18,043 nt of DNA from an uncultured Desulfovibrio sp. (lineage in GTDB: Bacteria; Desulfobacterota; Desulfovibrionia; Desulfovibrionales; Desulfovibrionaceae): positions 1-18,043 of the forward strand of contig CALBAX010000041.1 of the NCBI GenBank assembly GCA_937926875.1, given 5' to 3'. Within the stretch, counting starts at the first letter, position 1; every line of letters starts with the position of its first letter. Under the pieces are notes generated by a model. It had not been told where the DNA came from. It saw only the letters and a program-made list of their open reading frames with translations, and ran no database searches. A program made the position numbers and the translations under genes. Positions 1 to 6,899 of this stretch are shown in pieces.

Positions 1-98
1 GCGGCGCCAACCTCAATGACGGCCCCTGCCAGTGCGCCCCGGAAGAGGGCGATCCGCGCATGGCCGTCCTGCGCGGGCTGAAGTTGCGCAAAAACTAG
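1..98 (+). CDS. YceD/DUF177 family protein, C-terminal fragment
   Basis: The reading frame enters at base 3 and ends at a TAG at 96-98. The visible 31 residues include a Cys-x-Cys pair (GPCQCAPEEGDPR) followed by an Asp-Pro-Arg and a short basic tail ending LRGLKLRKN. This is the usual C-terminal pattern of the YceD/DUF177 family: a Cys motif, then D-P-R, then a 'L..L' end. In many bacteria this family sits directly upstream of rpmF, as here, and has been linked to 23S rRNA maturation in some species. Only the end of the gene is in the window, so its length and N-terminus cannot be judged. The call rests on the tail motif plus the position before rpmF. Confidence 0.75.
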   Translation, partial: GANLNDGPCQCAPEEGDPRMAVLRGLKLRKN

Positions 99-124
99 AC
101 ATCAAGATTTTTTTCTGCTAGGCT
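96..124 (+). promoter_or_regulatory. Probable sigma70-type promoter for rpmF-plsX
   Basis: TAGACA at 96-101 and TAGGCT at 119-124 are separated by 17 bases, a good spacing for a housekeeping promoter. The -35 box differs from TTGACA by one base. The spacer is AT-rich, unlike the surrounding sequence. The -35 box overlaps the TAG stop of the upstream DUF177 gene. The predicted transcript starts near 131 and has about 75 untranslated bases before rpmF. Not tested experimentally. Confidence 0.55.
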
Positions 125-205
125 CTTGCCTCTTGAGCTTGGCCCATAGGGTCACTCACGCCCCAAAAGCATATCATTTCCGATCTCTCGGAGAAGGAGA
201 ACATC

Positions 206-388
206 ATGGCTGTCCAGCAAAACAAAAAGTCCCGTTCCCGCAAGGGCATGCGTCGTTCCCACGACCGCGTGGCCACCCCCACCGTCATCTACTGCTCCTG
301 CGGCGAGCCCACCGTGCCCCATAGCGTGTGCCCCAACTGCGGCGCTTACAAGGGCCGTCAGGTGATCGCCAAGACCGAAGCCGAGTAA
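206..388 (+). CDS. rpmF: 50S ribosomal protein L32
   Basis: A 60-residue protein of the L32 family, a structural component of the large ribosomal subunit. It begins MAVQQNKKSRSRKGMRRSHD, the classic L32 start. A zinc-ribbon-like part follows, with Cys30, Cys32, Cys42 and Cys45 (CSCGEP ... CPNCG), and it ends with the YKGRQV motif. The first cysteine pair is C-x-C rather than the C-x2-C of many zinc-binding L32 proteins; the second is C-x2-C. Start choice is supported by a purine-rich ribosome site (AAGGAGA, 194-200) just upstream of the ATG. Its TAA stop overlaps the ATG of plsX (TAATG), so translation of the two is probably coupled. The overlapping frame starting at 133 has no such support. 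Confidence 0.97.
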   Translation: MAVQQNKKSRSRKGMRRSHDRVATPTVIYCSCGEPTVPHSVCPNCGAYKGRQVIAKTEAE

Positions 389-1422
389 TGAACGCGCGCC
401 CCATCATAGCCGTTGATGCCATGGGAGGGGACTTTGGCCCCTCCGTGGTCGTTCCTGGCGCCATCGACGCCGCCAGGCTTCATGACTTGCACGTCCTCCT
501 TGTGGGGGATACCCCCAAGGTAGAAGCGGAACTCGCCAAGCTCGACCTTGCCAACGTGCATTTCGACATCGTCCAGGCTGATGATGTGGTGCACATGAAT
601 GAAAAGCCTTCGGACATCCTTCGCCGCAAGAAAAACGCTTCCATCCAGGTGGCCTGCCGTCTCGTCAAGGACGGCAAGGCCGATGCCGTGGTCAGTGCCG
701 GCCATTCCGGCGCCACGGTCGCGTGCGGCATGTTCATCATGGGTCGGCTGCCGGGCGTCGAACGCCCGGCGCTGGCTGCCCTGCTGCCCACGGAAAAGAA
801 TCCCGTGGTCGTGCTGGACGCCGGCGCCAATGTGGACTGCCGGCCCTATCATCTTTTCCAGTTCGGCCTCATGGGCGACGCCTTCGCGCGTGACCTGCTG
901 GGCTATGCGGCCCCGCGTGTCAGCCTGCTGAGCATCGGCGAAGAGGAAGGCAAGGGCAACAGCCAGGTCAAGGAAGCCTACGAACTGCTCAAGCTCGCCC
1001 AGAACCTCAACTTCGTGGGCAATGCCGAAGGCCGCGACATCTTCACGGGCGATATCGATGTCGTGGTCTGCGACGGTTTCGTGGGCAACGTGGTGGTCAA
1101 GATGAGCGAGGGCCTGGCCTCGGCCCTGGTCCGCATGCTCAAGCGCCTGTTCACTTCCGGCTTCCTGCCCGCCCTGGGCGGCATGCTGGCCAAGGGCGCC
1201 TTCAAGAAGTTCGCCACCACCATCGACTATGCCGAATACGGCGGCGCCCCCCTTCTGGGCCTGCAGGGCCTGGCCATCGTCTGCCACGGCCGCTCCAGTG
1301 CCCGCGCCATGCAGAATGCCATCAAGATGGCCGGTATCTTTGTGCGCAAGGGCACCAACGACCGTCTTGCCGAAACCATCCTGGCCAACGAGGAACTCAC
1401 CCGCTTCTCACGCGCCATCTAA
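388..1422 (+). CDS. plsX: Phosphate acyltransferase PlsX
   Basis: A 344-residue protein of normal PlsX length. It converts acyl-ACP and phosphate to acyl-phosphate, which PlsY then uses to acylate glycerol-3-phosphate, so it links fatty-acid synthesis to membrane phospholipid. Visible family blocks are the N-terminal AVDAMGGDFGP (about residues 8-18), SAGHSGA (103-109), LDAGANVDCRP, CDGFVGN (228-234) and YGGAPLLG (284-291). The open frame extends upstream to 328, but those extra 20 codons lie inside rpmF. The ATG at 388 overlaps the rpmF stop and starts directly with the conserved PIIAVDAMGGD block, so it is the better start. It sits in the usual rpmF-plsX-fabH order. It is probably a peripheral membrane enzyme, as in other bacteria; no membrane segments are evident. 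Confidence 0.96.
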   Translation: MNARPIIAVDAMGGDFGPSVVVPGAIDAARLHDLHVLLVGDTPKVEAELAKLDLANVHFDIVQADDVVHMNEKPSDILRRKKNASIQVACRLVKDGKADAVVSAGHSGATVACGMFIMGRLPGVERPALAALLPTEKNPVVVLDAGANVDCRPYHLFQFGLMGDAFARDLLGYAAPRVSLLSIGEEEGKGNSQVKEAYELLKLAQNLNFVGNAEGRDIFTGDIDVVVCDGFVGNVVVKMSEGLASALVRMLKRLFTSGFLPALGGMLAKGAFKKFATTIDYAEYGGAPLLGLQGLAIVCHGRSSARAMQNAIKMAGIFVRKGTNDRLAETILANEELTRFSRAI

Positions 1423-1437
1423 GCCACGGGTATCTCT

Positions 1438-2424
1438 ATGAAGCCAAACTGCTACCTGCACGCCCTCAGCAGCTACGTCCCCGCTGATGTCCTGACCAAT
1501 GACGACCTGAGCAAACTGGTGGAGACCAACGACGAGTGGATCACCACCCGTACCGGCATCAAGCGCCGCCATTGCCTGCCCCAGGAGGAGAACGCCTCCG
1601 ACCTCGGGATCCATGCCGCCCGCAAGGCCCTGGAAGATGCCGGTCTCGATGCCGCCAGGCTGACCCACATCCTCACGGCCACCTGTACGCCGGACCATCT
1701 CAGCCCCTCGCTTTCCTGCATCATCGGCGGCAACATCGGTGCCGGCCCGGCCATGTCCTTCGACTTCGGCTCCGCCTGCTCCGGCTTCCTGTACGGCCTG
1801 CACCTGGCGGACGCCCTGCTCTGCCAGGACCCGGCTTCCCAGATCCTCTTCGTCTGCACCGAGGCCCTTACCCGCCGCGTCAACTGGGGCGACCGCAGCA
1901 CCTGCGTGCTCTTCGGTGACGGCGCCGGTGCCTGCATCCTGAACAGCGATCCCGAAAATGCCCTGGCCCGCGTGCAGGACAGCATCTGCAAGAGCGACGG
2001 CAGCCTGCACGACCTCATCATCGTGGGCGGCGGCACCAGCTGCCGGTACAAGCCCGGCGATCCCGTGGGCAACGACTTTTTCATCTCCATGCAGGGCCGT
2101 GAAGTCTACAAGCATGCCGTGCGCCAGATGTCCGGCGTTTGCCAGGAACTGCTGGAGCGCAACGGCCTCACGGCCGCTGATGTCGATCTTTTCGTGCCCC
2201 ACCAGGCCAACATGCGCATCATCGAGGCCGTGGGCAGCCGCCTGAAGATCGGTCTGGATCACGTGTTCACCAACGTGGCCGAATACGGCAACACCTCTTC
2301 CGCCTCCGTGCCCCTGGCCCTGGTGGAAGCTCTGGCCCAGGGCCGCATCAAGGCCGGGGACCGTGTGCTGGTGACCGCCTTCGGCAGCGGCCTGACCTGG
2401 GGAGCGGCCCTGCTGCAGTTCTAG
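1438..2424 (+). CDS. fabH: Beta-ketoacyl-ACP synthase III (FabH)
   Basis: A 328-residue condensing enzyme that starts fatty-acid synthesis by joining an acyl-CoA primer, typically acetyl-CoA, to malonyl-ACP. The catalytic triad is visible: Cys114 in GSACSGF, His255 in VPHQANMR and Asn285 in EYGNTSSAS. The N-terminal ETNDEWITTRTGIKRR block and C-terminal TAFGSGLTWGAALL are also typical. It starts 15 bases after plsX ends; the ribosome site before the ATG is weak, so it may depend on readthrough from plsX. Primer preference (straight or branched) cannot be read from the sequence with confidence. E. coli has fabD next in this position; here the next gene is fabG. Confidence 0.97.
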   Translation: MKPNCYLHALSSYVPADVLTNDDLSKLVETNDEWITTRTGIKRRHCLPQEENASDLGIHAARKALEDAGLDAARLTHILTATCTPDHLSPSLSCIIGGNIGAGPAMSFDFGSACSGFLYGLHLADALLCQDPASQILFVCTEALTRRVNWGDRSTCVLFGDGAGACILNSDPENALARVQDSICKSDGSLHDLIIVGGGTSCRYKPGDPVGNDFFISMQGREVYKHAVRQMSGVCQELLERNGLTAADVDLFVPHQANMRIIEAVGSRLKIGLDHVFTNVAEYGNTSSASVPLALVEALAQGRIKAGDRVLVTAFGSGLTWGAALLQF

Positions 2425-2436
2425 GCCGCCACGGCG

Positions 2437-2465
2437 TTGAACTCGGTCCTTTTCTGCTATATCAT
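2437..2465 (+). promoter_or_regulatory. Probable internal promoter before fabG
   Basis: TTGAAC at 2437-2442 and TATCAT at 2460-2465 are 17 bases apart, in the 62-base gap between fabH and fabG. Surrounding coding DNA is GC-rich, so this AT-rich match stands out. A transcript starting near 2472 would have only about 15 leader bases, including GAGG at 2476-2479 in front of the fabG ATG. It would let fabG, acpP and fabF be made apart from rpmF-plsX-fabH. Confidence 0.5.
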
Positions 2466-2486
2466 AAAATCCATTGAGGCAGCACC

Positions 2487-3239
2487 ATGAGCAATCTCGA
2501 TCCCACCACTCCTACCGCGCTGGTTACCGGCGGTTCCCGCGGCATCGGTCGCGCCGTTGCCCTGACCCTGGCCCGTGACGGCTATCAGGTCATCCTCACC
2601 TATGTGAGCCGTCCCGAAGAAGCCGACAAGACCGTGGCGGAGATCGAGGCGGCCGGTGGACGTGCCCTGGCCCTGCCCCTCAACGTGGGTGACGGCGAGG
2701 CCGTGGCTGCCTTTTTTGCCGAACATATCAAGGGCAAGGTCGATCTGGCCGTGCTGGTCAACAATGCCGGCATCACCAAGGACGGCTTCCTGGTCCGCAT
2801 GAAGGACGACGATTTCGACCGCGTCATCACCATCAACCTGCGCGGCGCCTTCATCTGCACCCGCGAAGCCGCCAAGATCATGACCAAGGCCCGTCGCGGC
2901 CGCATCGTGAACATCTCTTCCGTCGTGGGCCAGATGGGCAATGCCGGCCAGGCCAACTACAGCGCCGCCAAGGCCGGCCTGCTGGGGCTGACCAAGTCCT
3001 GCGCCAAGGAACTGGCCGCGCGCCAGATCACGGTCAATGCCGTGGCCCCCGGATTCATCGAAACCGACATGACCGCCGCCCTGAGCGACGATGTGCGCGC
3101 CTCCTACGAAGCCGCCATCCCGCTGAAGCGCATGGGCACCGCCCAGGAGATCGCCGACGCCGTGGCCTTCCTGGCTTCGGACAAGGCTGCCTACATCACC
3201 GGCCAGGTGCTGGCCGTCAACGGCGGCATGTACTGCTAA
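2487..3239 (+). CDS. fabG: 3-oxoacyl-ACP reductase (FabG)
   Basis: A 250-residue short-chain dehydrogenase/reductase that reduces 3-oxoacyl-ACP to 3-hydroxyacyl-ACP with NADPH. It has the nucleotide-binding TGGSRGIG (14-21), the NNAG stretch (92-95) and the catalytic set Asn117, Ser145, Tyr158 and Lys162 (NISSVVGQMGNAG followed by NYSAAKAG). The C-terminal ITGQVLAVNGGMYC is typical of FabG. About six residues precede the usual N-terminus. GAGG at 2476-2479 is well placed before the ATG. Position between fabH and acpP, in a fatty-acid cluster, separates it from the many other SDR enzymes with similar motifs. Confidence 0.96.
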   Translation: MSNLDPTTPTALVTGGSRGIGRAVALTLARDGYQVILTYVSRPEEADKTVAEIEAAGGRALALPLNVGDGEAVAAFFAEHIKGKVDLAVLVNNAGITKDGFLVRMKDDDFDRVITINLRGAFICTREAAKIMTKARRGRIVNISSVVGQMGNAGQANYSAAKAGLLGLTKSCAKELAARQITVNAVAPGFIETDMTAALSDDVRASYEAAIPLKRMGTAQEIADAVAFLASDKAAYITGQVLAVNGGMYC

Positions 3240-3303
3240 AACTGCGGCCGCGCATGCTGCCGCTCCCGCTACCGGAAAACACAAAGCGAGTTGGAGGATA
3301 ACC

Positions 3304-3540
3304 ATGTCTGAAGTTGCAGCCAAAGTGACCAAAATCATCGTGGACCAGCTGGGTGTGAGCGCTGAAGAAGTGAAGCCCGAAGCTTCCTTCGTGGAAGACC
3401 TGGGCGCTGACTCCCTGGACCTGACCGAACTGATCATGGCCATGGAAGAAGAATTCGACATCGAGATCGCCGATGACGACGCCCAGAAGATCCTGAAGGT
3501 GCAGGACGCCATCAGCTACATCGAAAGCAAGCAGGGCTAA
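3304..3540 (+). CDS. acpP: Acyl carrier protein
   Basis: A 78-residue acidic protein, the normal size for ACP. It carries growing acyl chains on a phosphopantetheine arm attached to Ser37 in the conserved GADSLDLTE motif. The second half is rich in Asp and Glu (MEEEFDIEIADDDAQKI), which form the surface recognised by fatty-acid enzymes. The start has the strongest ribosome site in the window: GGAGG at 3293-3297, seven bases or less from the ATG, fitting a highly abundant protein. A stem-loop follows about 30 bases after the stop and may trim transcription into fabF. Confidence 0.98.
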   Translation: MSEVAAKVTKIIVDQLGVSAEEVKPEASFVEDLGADSLDLTELIMAMEEEFDIEIADDDAQKILKVQDAISYIESKQG

Positions 3541-3568
3541 GTTTTTCCCTGTCTGCCGGAAAAATTGG

Positions 3569-3596
3569 AACGCACCGGGCTTGCCCGGTGCGTTTT
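3569..3596 (+). terminator. Stem-loop after acpP, terminator or attenuator
   Basis: The arms AACGCACCGGG (3569-3579) and CCCGGTGCGTT (3584-3594) are perfectly complementary around a CTTG loop, and TTTT covers 3593-3596. The stem is GC-rich and ends in a short T run, the form of an intrinsic terminator. Since fabF follows 68 bases later without an obvious new promoter, it more likely ends only part of the transcripts, keeping acpP more abundant than fabF. Confidence 0.7.
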
Positions 3597-3663
3597 CCCC
3601 TTCCGGCCGACCAACACGAGCATTTTTTCCAGGCGCAAGACCCCGCCTGTCCAAGGAGTATCC

Positions 3664-4911
3664 ATGAGTCGTCCGCGCGTTGTCATCACTGGTCTTTCTG
3701 CCATCACCCCTCTGGGCAATGACCTTGAAACCACCTGGAAACGCCTGCTTGCCGGCGAATCCGGTATCGGCCCCATCACCCTTTTCGATGCCACCGACTA
3801 TGACTCGCGCGTTGCCGGCGAAGTGAAAAACTTCGTTGCCGAAGATTTCATCCCGGCCAAACAGGCCCGCCGCATGGACCGCTTCACCCAGTTCGCCGTG
3901 GTGGCCGCCCAGCAGCTCCTCAAAGACTCCGGCCTGGTCATTGATGACGACAATGCCTACGACGTGGGCGTCATCCTGGGCATCGGCCTGGGTGGTCTCA
4001 AGACCATCGAGACCTATCACGCCAAGCTGTTGCAGGGTGGTCCCGGCAAGGTCTCTCCCTTCCTGATCCCCATGCTCATCTCCAACATGGGTCCCGGACA
4101 GATCGCCATCTTCACCGGCGCCAAGGGCCCCAACATCGTGACCACCACCGCCTGTGCCTCCGCCATCCACGGCATCGGCACAGCCTTCAGCGAGATCCTG
4201 CTCGGCCGCATCAGCACGGCCATCACCGGCGGCGTGGAAGCCACCGTGACGCCTCTGGGCGTGGCCGGTTTCACGGCCCTGAAGGCCCTTTCCACCCATT
4301 ACAACGACGATCCTGCCAAAGCATGCCGCCCCTTCGACGCCAACCGTGACGGCTTCGTCATCGGGGAAGGCGCCGGCCTGCTGCAACTGGAAGAACTGGG
4401 ACACGCCAAGGCCCGCGGCGCCAAGATCTACGCCGAAGTAGTGGGCTACGGCGCCTCTGACGACGCTTTCCACATGACCGCTCCCGCCGATTCCGGCGAA
4501 GGCATGGCCCGCGCCATGCAGAACGCCCTGCGTGACGCCGGTCTGGCCCCCGAGGCCATCGGGCACATCAATGCCCACGCCACCTCCACCCAGCTCAACG
4601 ACAAGGCCGAGACCAAGGGCATCAAGCTGGTGTTCGGCGACCACGCTCCCAAGATCAAGATCTCTGCCACCAAGTCCATGACCGGCCACCTGCTGGGTGC
4701 CGCGGGCGGTGCGGAGAGCGTGTTCACTGCCATGGCCCTGCATACCGGCTGGCTGCCTGGCACCATCAATCTGGAAACGCCCGATCCCAACTGCGATCTG
4801 GATTACATGGCCGGCGGTTCCGCCCATATCCCCTGTGAATACGCCATGTGCAATTCCTTCGGTTTCGGTGGCACCAATGCCAGCCTGATCCTGAAGAAGT
4901 GGAACGACTAG
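3664..4911 (+). CDS. fabF: Beta-ketoacyl-ACP synthase II (FabF)
   Basis: A 415-residue elongating condensing enzyme, normal for FabF, which extends acyl-ACP by two carbons from malonyl-ACP. The active-site Cys164 is in TTTACASAIHG, His305 in INAHATSTQ and His342 in KSMTGHLLGAAGG, with Lys337 preceding the second His. NSFGFGGTNASL closes the family pattern. The motif reads NAHATST rather than the NAHGTST of E. coli; Ala is also found in plant and mitochondrial homologues. The frame stays open upstream to 3565, but that part runs through the acpP stem-loop. The ATG at 3664 has AAGGAG at 3653-3658 and begins MSRPRVVITG, the usual FabF start. glyA follows 21 bases later. Confidence 0.97.
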   Translation: MSRPRVVITGLSAITPLGNDLETTWKRLLAGESGIGPITLFDATDYDSRVAGEVKNFVAEDFIPAKQARRMDRFTQFAVVAAQQLLKDSGLVIDDDNAYDVGVILGIGLGGLKTIETYHAKLLQGGPGKVSPFLIPMLISNMGPGQIAIFTGAKGPNIVTTTACASAIHGIGTAFSEILLGRISTAITGGVEATVTPLGVAGFTALKALSTHYNDDPAKACRPFDANRDGFVIGEGAGLLQLEELGHAKARGAKIYAEVVGYGASDDAFHMTAPADSGEGMARAMQNALRDAGLAPEAIGHINAHATSTQLNDKAETKGIKLVFGDHAPKIKISATKSMTGHLLGAAGGAESVFTAMALHTGWLPGTINLETPDPNCDLDYMAGGSAHIPCEYAMCNSFGFGGTNASLILKKWND

Positions 4912-4932
4912 CCTCAAAGGGAGAGCGGTAGA

Positions 4933-6171
4933 ATGGACGAAATTTTGCTTCAGGACCCGGAACTGGCCCAGGCCATCATCCTGGAATCGCAGCGCCAGGT
5001 CACCAAACTGGAACTGATCGCTTCGGAAAACTTTGTTTCCCCGGCCGTGCGTGAAGCCCAGGGCAGCGTGCTGACCCACAAATATGCCGAAGGCTACCCG
5101 GGCAAGCGCTACTACGGCGGCTGCGAATACGTGGACATCGCCGAGAACCTGGCCATCGAACGTGCCAAGAAACTCTTTGGCTGCGGATATGTCAACGTGC
5201 AGCCCCATTCCGGTTCCCAGGCCAACATGGGCGCCTACTTCTCCTTCCTCAAGCCCGGCGACACCATCCTGGGCATGGATCTGAGCCACGGCGGCCATCT
5301 GACCCACGGCAGCCCCGTCAACTTCTCGGGCAAGCTGTTCAACAACGTCTTCTACGGTGTGAACCGCGAGACCGGCTGCATCGACTATGACGAAGTGGCC
5401 CGTATCGCCCGCGAGCACAAGCCCGCCGCCATCGTGGCCGGTGCCAGCGCCTATCCCCGCAAGATCGACTTCGCCCGCTTCCGCGCCATCGCCGACGAAG
5501 TGGGAGCCGTCCTCATGGTGGACATGGCCCACATCGCGGGCCTGGTGGCTGCCGGTCTGCACGAGAGCCCCATCCCCTACGCCCACATCACCACCACGAC
5601 CACGCACAAGACCCTGCGCGGTCCCCGCGGCGGCATGATCCTTTCTGACGAGACCCGCGGCAAGAGCCTCAACAGCCAGATCTTCCCCGGCATCCAGGGC
5701 GGCCCGCTGATGCACATCATCGCCGCCAAGGCCGTGGCCTTCGGCGAGGCCCTGCGCCCCGGCTTCAAGACCTACAGCCAGCAGATCGTCAAGAATGCCG
5801 CCGTGCTGGCCCAGTGCCTGACCGATGCCGACTTCCGTCTGGTGTCTGGCGGTACGGACAACCACCTCATGCTGGTGGACCTGACCAACAAGGACGTGAC
5901 CGGCAAGGATGCCGAACACGCCCTCGATGCCGCCGGCATCACGGTCAACAAGAACACCATCCCCTTCGAGACCCGCTCGCCCTTCGTGACCTCCGGTGTG
6001 CGTCTGGGCACCGCCGCCCTGACCACCCGCGGCATGAAGGAAGACGAGATGCGCCAGGTGGCGGCCTTCATCGTGGAAGCCATCGAAAAGCGTGACGAGC
6101 CTGCCTCTCTGGCCGCCATCCGCAGCCGCGTGGAGGAATTCGCCCGCGCCTATCCCCTGTTCACCTGGTAA
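4933..6171 (+). CDS. glyA: Serine hydroxymethyltransferase
   Basis: A 412-residue pyridoxal-phosphate enzyme that interconverts serine plus tetrahydrofolate with glycine plus 5,10-methylene-tetrahydrofolate. Family blocks: LIASENFVSPAV (28-39), YAEGYPGKRYYGG (51-63), SGSQAN (93-98), DMAHIAGLVAAG (197-208) and the PLP lysine Lys226 in TTTTTHKTLRGPRGG. Length and motifs match bacterial GlyA over the full protein. AAAGGGAG lies about ten bases before the ATG. It starts 21 bases after fabF and probably shares its transcript; two hairpins downstream end that unit. The reaction feeds one-carbon units to purine, thymidylate and methionine synthesis. Confidence 0.98.
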   Translation: MDEILLQDPELAQAIILESQRQVTKLELIASENFVSPAVREAQGSVLTHKYAEGYPGKRYYGGCEYVDIAENLAIERAKKLFGCGYVNVQPHSGSQANMGAYFSFLKPGDTILGMDLSHGGHLTHGSPVNFSGKLFNNVFYGVNRETGCIDYDEVARIAREHKPAAIVAGASAYPRKIDFARFRAIADEVGAVLMVDMAHIAGLVAAGLHESPIPYAHITTTTTHKTLRGPRGGMILSDETRGKSLNSQIFPGIQGGPLMHIIAAKAVAFGEALRPGFKTYSQQIVKNAAVLAQCLTDADFRLVSGGTDNHLMLVDLTNKDVTGKDAEHALDAAGITVNKNTIPFETRSPFVTSGVRLGTAALTTRGMKEDEMRQVAAFIVEAIEKRDEPASLAAIRSRVEEFARAYPLFTW

Positions 6172-6183
6172 CCATGCACGACA

Positions 6184-6235
6184 GGAGGGAGAGGGCCGCT
6201 GTCCCGTGCGGGACGATGGTCCCTCCCTCTTTTTT
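6184..6235 (+). terminator. Intrinsic terminator after glyA
   Basis: GAGGGA (6185-6190) pairs with TCCCTC (6224-6229), continued inward by GGGCC (6193-6197) with GG and CCC, and an inner hairpin GTCCC-GTGC-GGGAC (6201-6214). Six Ts follow at 6230-6235. The compound stem has small bulges. This most likely ends the fab-glyA transcript. Confidence 0.75.
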
Positions 6236-6309
6236 CCGCCGCGCCCGCCGGCGGCCCCGGCCTGCCGGTGGTCGCTGCCTGACGGGTGTCCCACGGAAAG
6301 CCCCCTTTT

Positions 6310-6336
6310 GAAAAGGCCGCCTCTGGCGGCCTTTTC
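6310..6336 (+). terminator. Perfect 12-bp stem-loop, possible bidirectional terminator
   Basis: GAAAAGGCCGCC (6310-6321) and GGCGGCCTTTTC (6325-6336) are exact inverted copies around a TCT loop. The A run on one side and T run on the other make it able to work as a terminator in either direction. It lies about 75 bases after the first glyA terminator and just before the next promoter, so it insulates the riboflavin unit. Confidence 0.7.
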
Positions 6337-6362
6337 CGTCCGGGGTCCTGCCACCGGCGGGC

Positions 6363-6391
6363 TTGGCATTTGCCCCGGCTGCGTGTAAGGT
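6363..6391 (+). promoter_or_regulatory. Probable promoter for the deaminase-rib-nusB-leuS unit
   Basis: TTGGCA at 6363-6368 and TAAGGT at 6386-6391 are 17 bases apart. The site lies directly after two terminators and before a run of closely packed genes, where a promoter is needed. A start near 6398 would give a leader of about 22 bases before the ATG at 6420. That leader is too short for an FMN riboswitch. Confidence 0.6.
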
Positions 6392-6419
6392 AGTCCAACT
6401 TTTTATTGCGAGTACTGTC

Positions 6420-6899
6420 ATGCAACGAATGCCCTGGCCCGATTACTTCATGAGCATCACCTATCTGGTGCGCGAGCGTTCCACCTGCCTGCGTCGCAAG
6501 GTGGGCGCCATCGCCGTCAAGGACAGGCACATCCTGGCCACCGGCTACAACGGCGCGCCCTCCGGTGTGCGCCACTGCCTGGAGACGGGCTGCCTGCGCG
6601 AACAGATGGGCATCCCTTCCGGGCAGCGCCACGAGATCTGCCGCGGCCTGCACGCGGAACAGAACGTCATCATCCAGGCCGCCGTGCACGGCGTGAGCAT
6701 CGCCGGGGCGGAACTGTACTGTACCACCTTCCCCTGCGCCATGTGCAGCAAGATGCTCATCAACTGCGGCATCAGGCATATCTGGTACAGCGAGCATTAT
6801 CCCGACGAACTGGGGCTGGCCATGCTCAGCGAGGCCGGCGTGACCTTCGAGCAGATCCCCTTCTCGCCTGACATGCTCAAAGGATCGCAGCATGTCTGA
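6420..6899 (+). CDS. dCMP-type zinc deaminase
   Basis: A 159-residue cytidine/deoxycytidylate deaminase-like protein. The zinc site is visible: His78 and catalytic Glu80 in GLHAEQNVI, and Cys106 and Cys109 in FPCAMCSKML. Extra Cys and His residues (Cys53, Cys58, His71, Cys74) before the HAE motif are typical of dCMP deaminases and may bind a second zinc. The likely reaction is dCMP to dUMP, feeding thymidylate synthesis, which fits the nearby glyA. The frame is open from 6363, but that start lies in the promoter; 6420 gives MQRMPWPDYFM, and an ATG at 6429 is an alternative. No clear ribosome site is seen. The end overlaps ribD by eight bases. A role in riboflavin synthesis instead cannot be excluded. 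Confidence 0.85.
   Translation: MQRMPWPDYFMSITYLVRERSTCLRRKVGAIAVKDRHILATGYNGAPSGVRHCLETGCLREQMGIPSGQRHEICRGLHAEQNVIIQAAVHGVSIAGAELYCTTFPCAMCSKMLINCGIRHIWYSEHYPDELGLAMLSEAGVTFEQIPFSPDMLKGSQHV

Noticed and set aside
3565..3663. Longer N-terminus for fabF
   Set aside because: The extra 33 codons run through the acpP stem-loop; the ATG at 3664 has a strong ribosome site and the family N-terminus.
3217..6369. Antisense open frame of 1050 codons over acpP, fabF and glyA
   Set aside because: Same cause: acpP, fabF and glyA lie in the same phase with biased codon use. The sense genes are complete and unmistakable.
6236..6419. FMN riboswitch upstream of the riboflavin genes
   Set aside because: The space between promoter and first gene is about 22 bases, and none of the conserved RFN segments is visible in the preceding gap.
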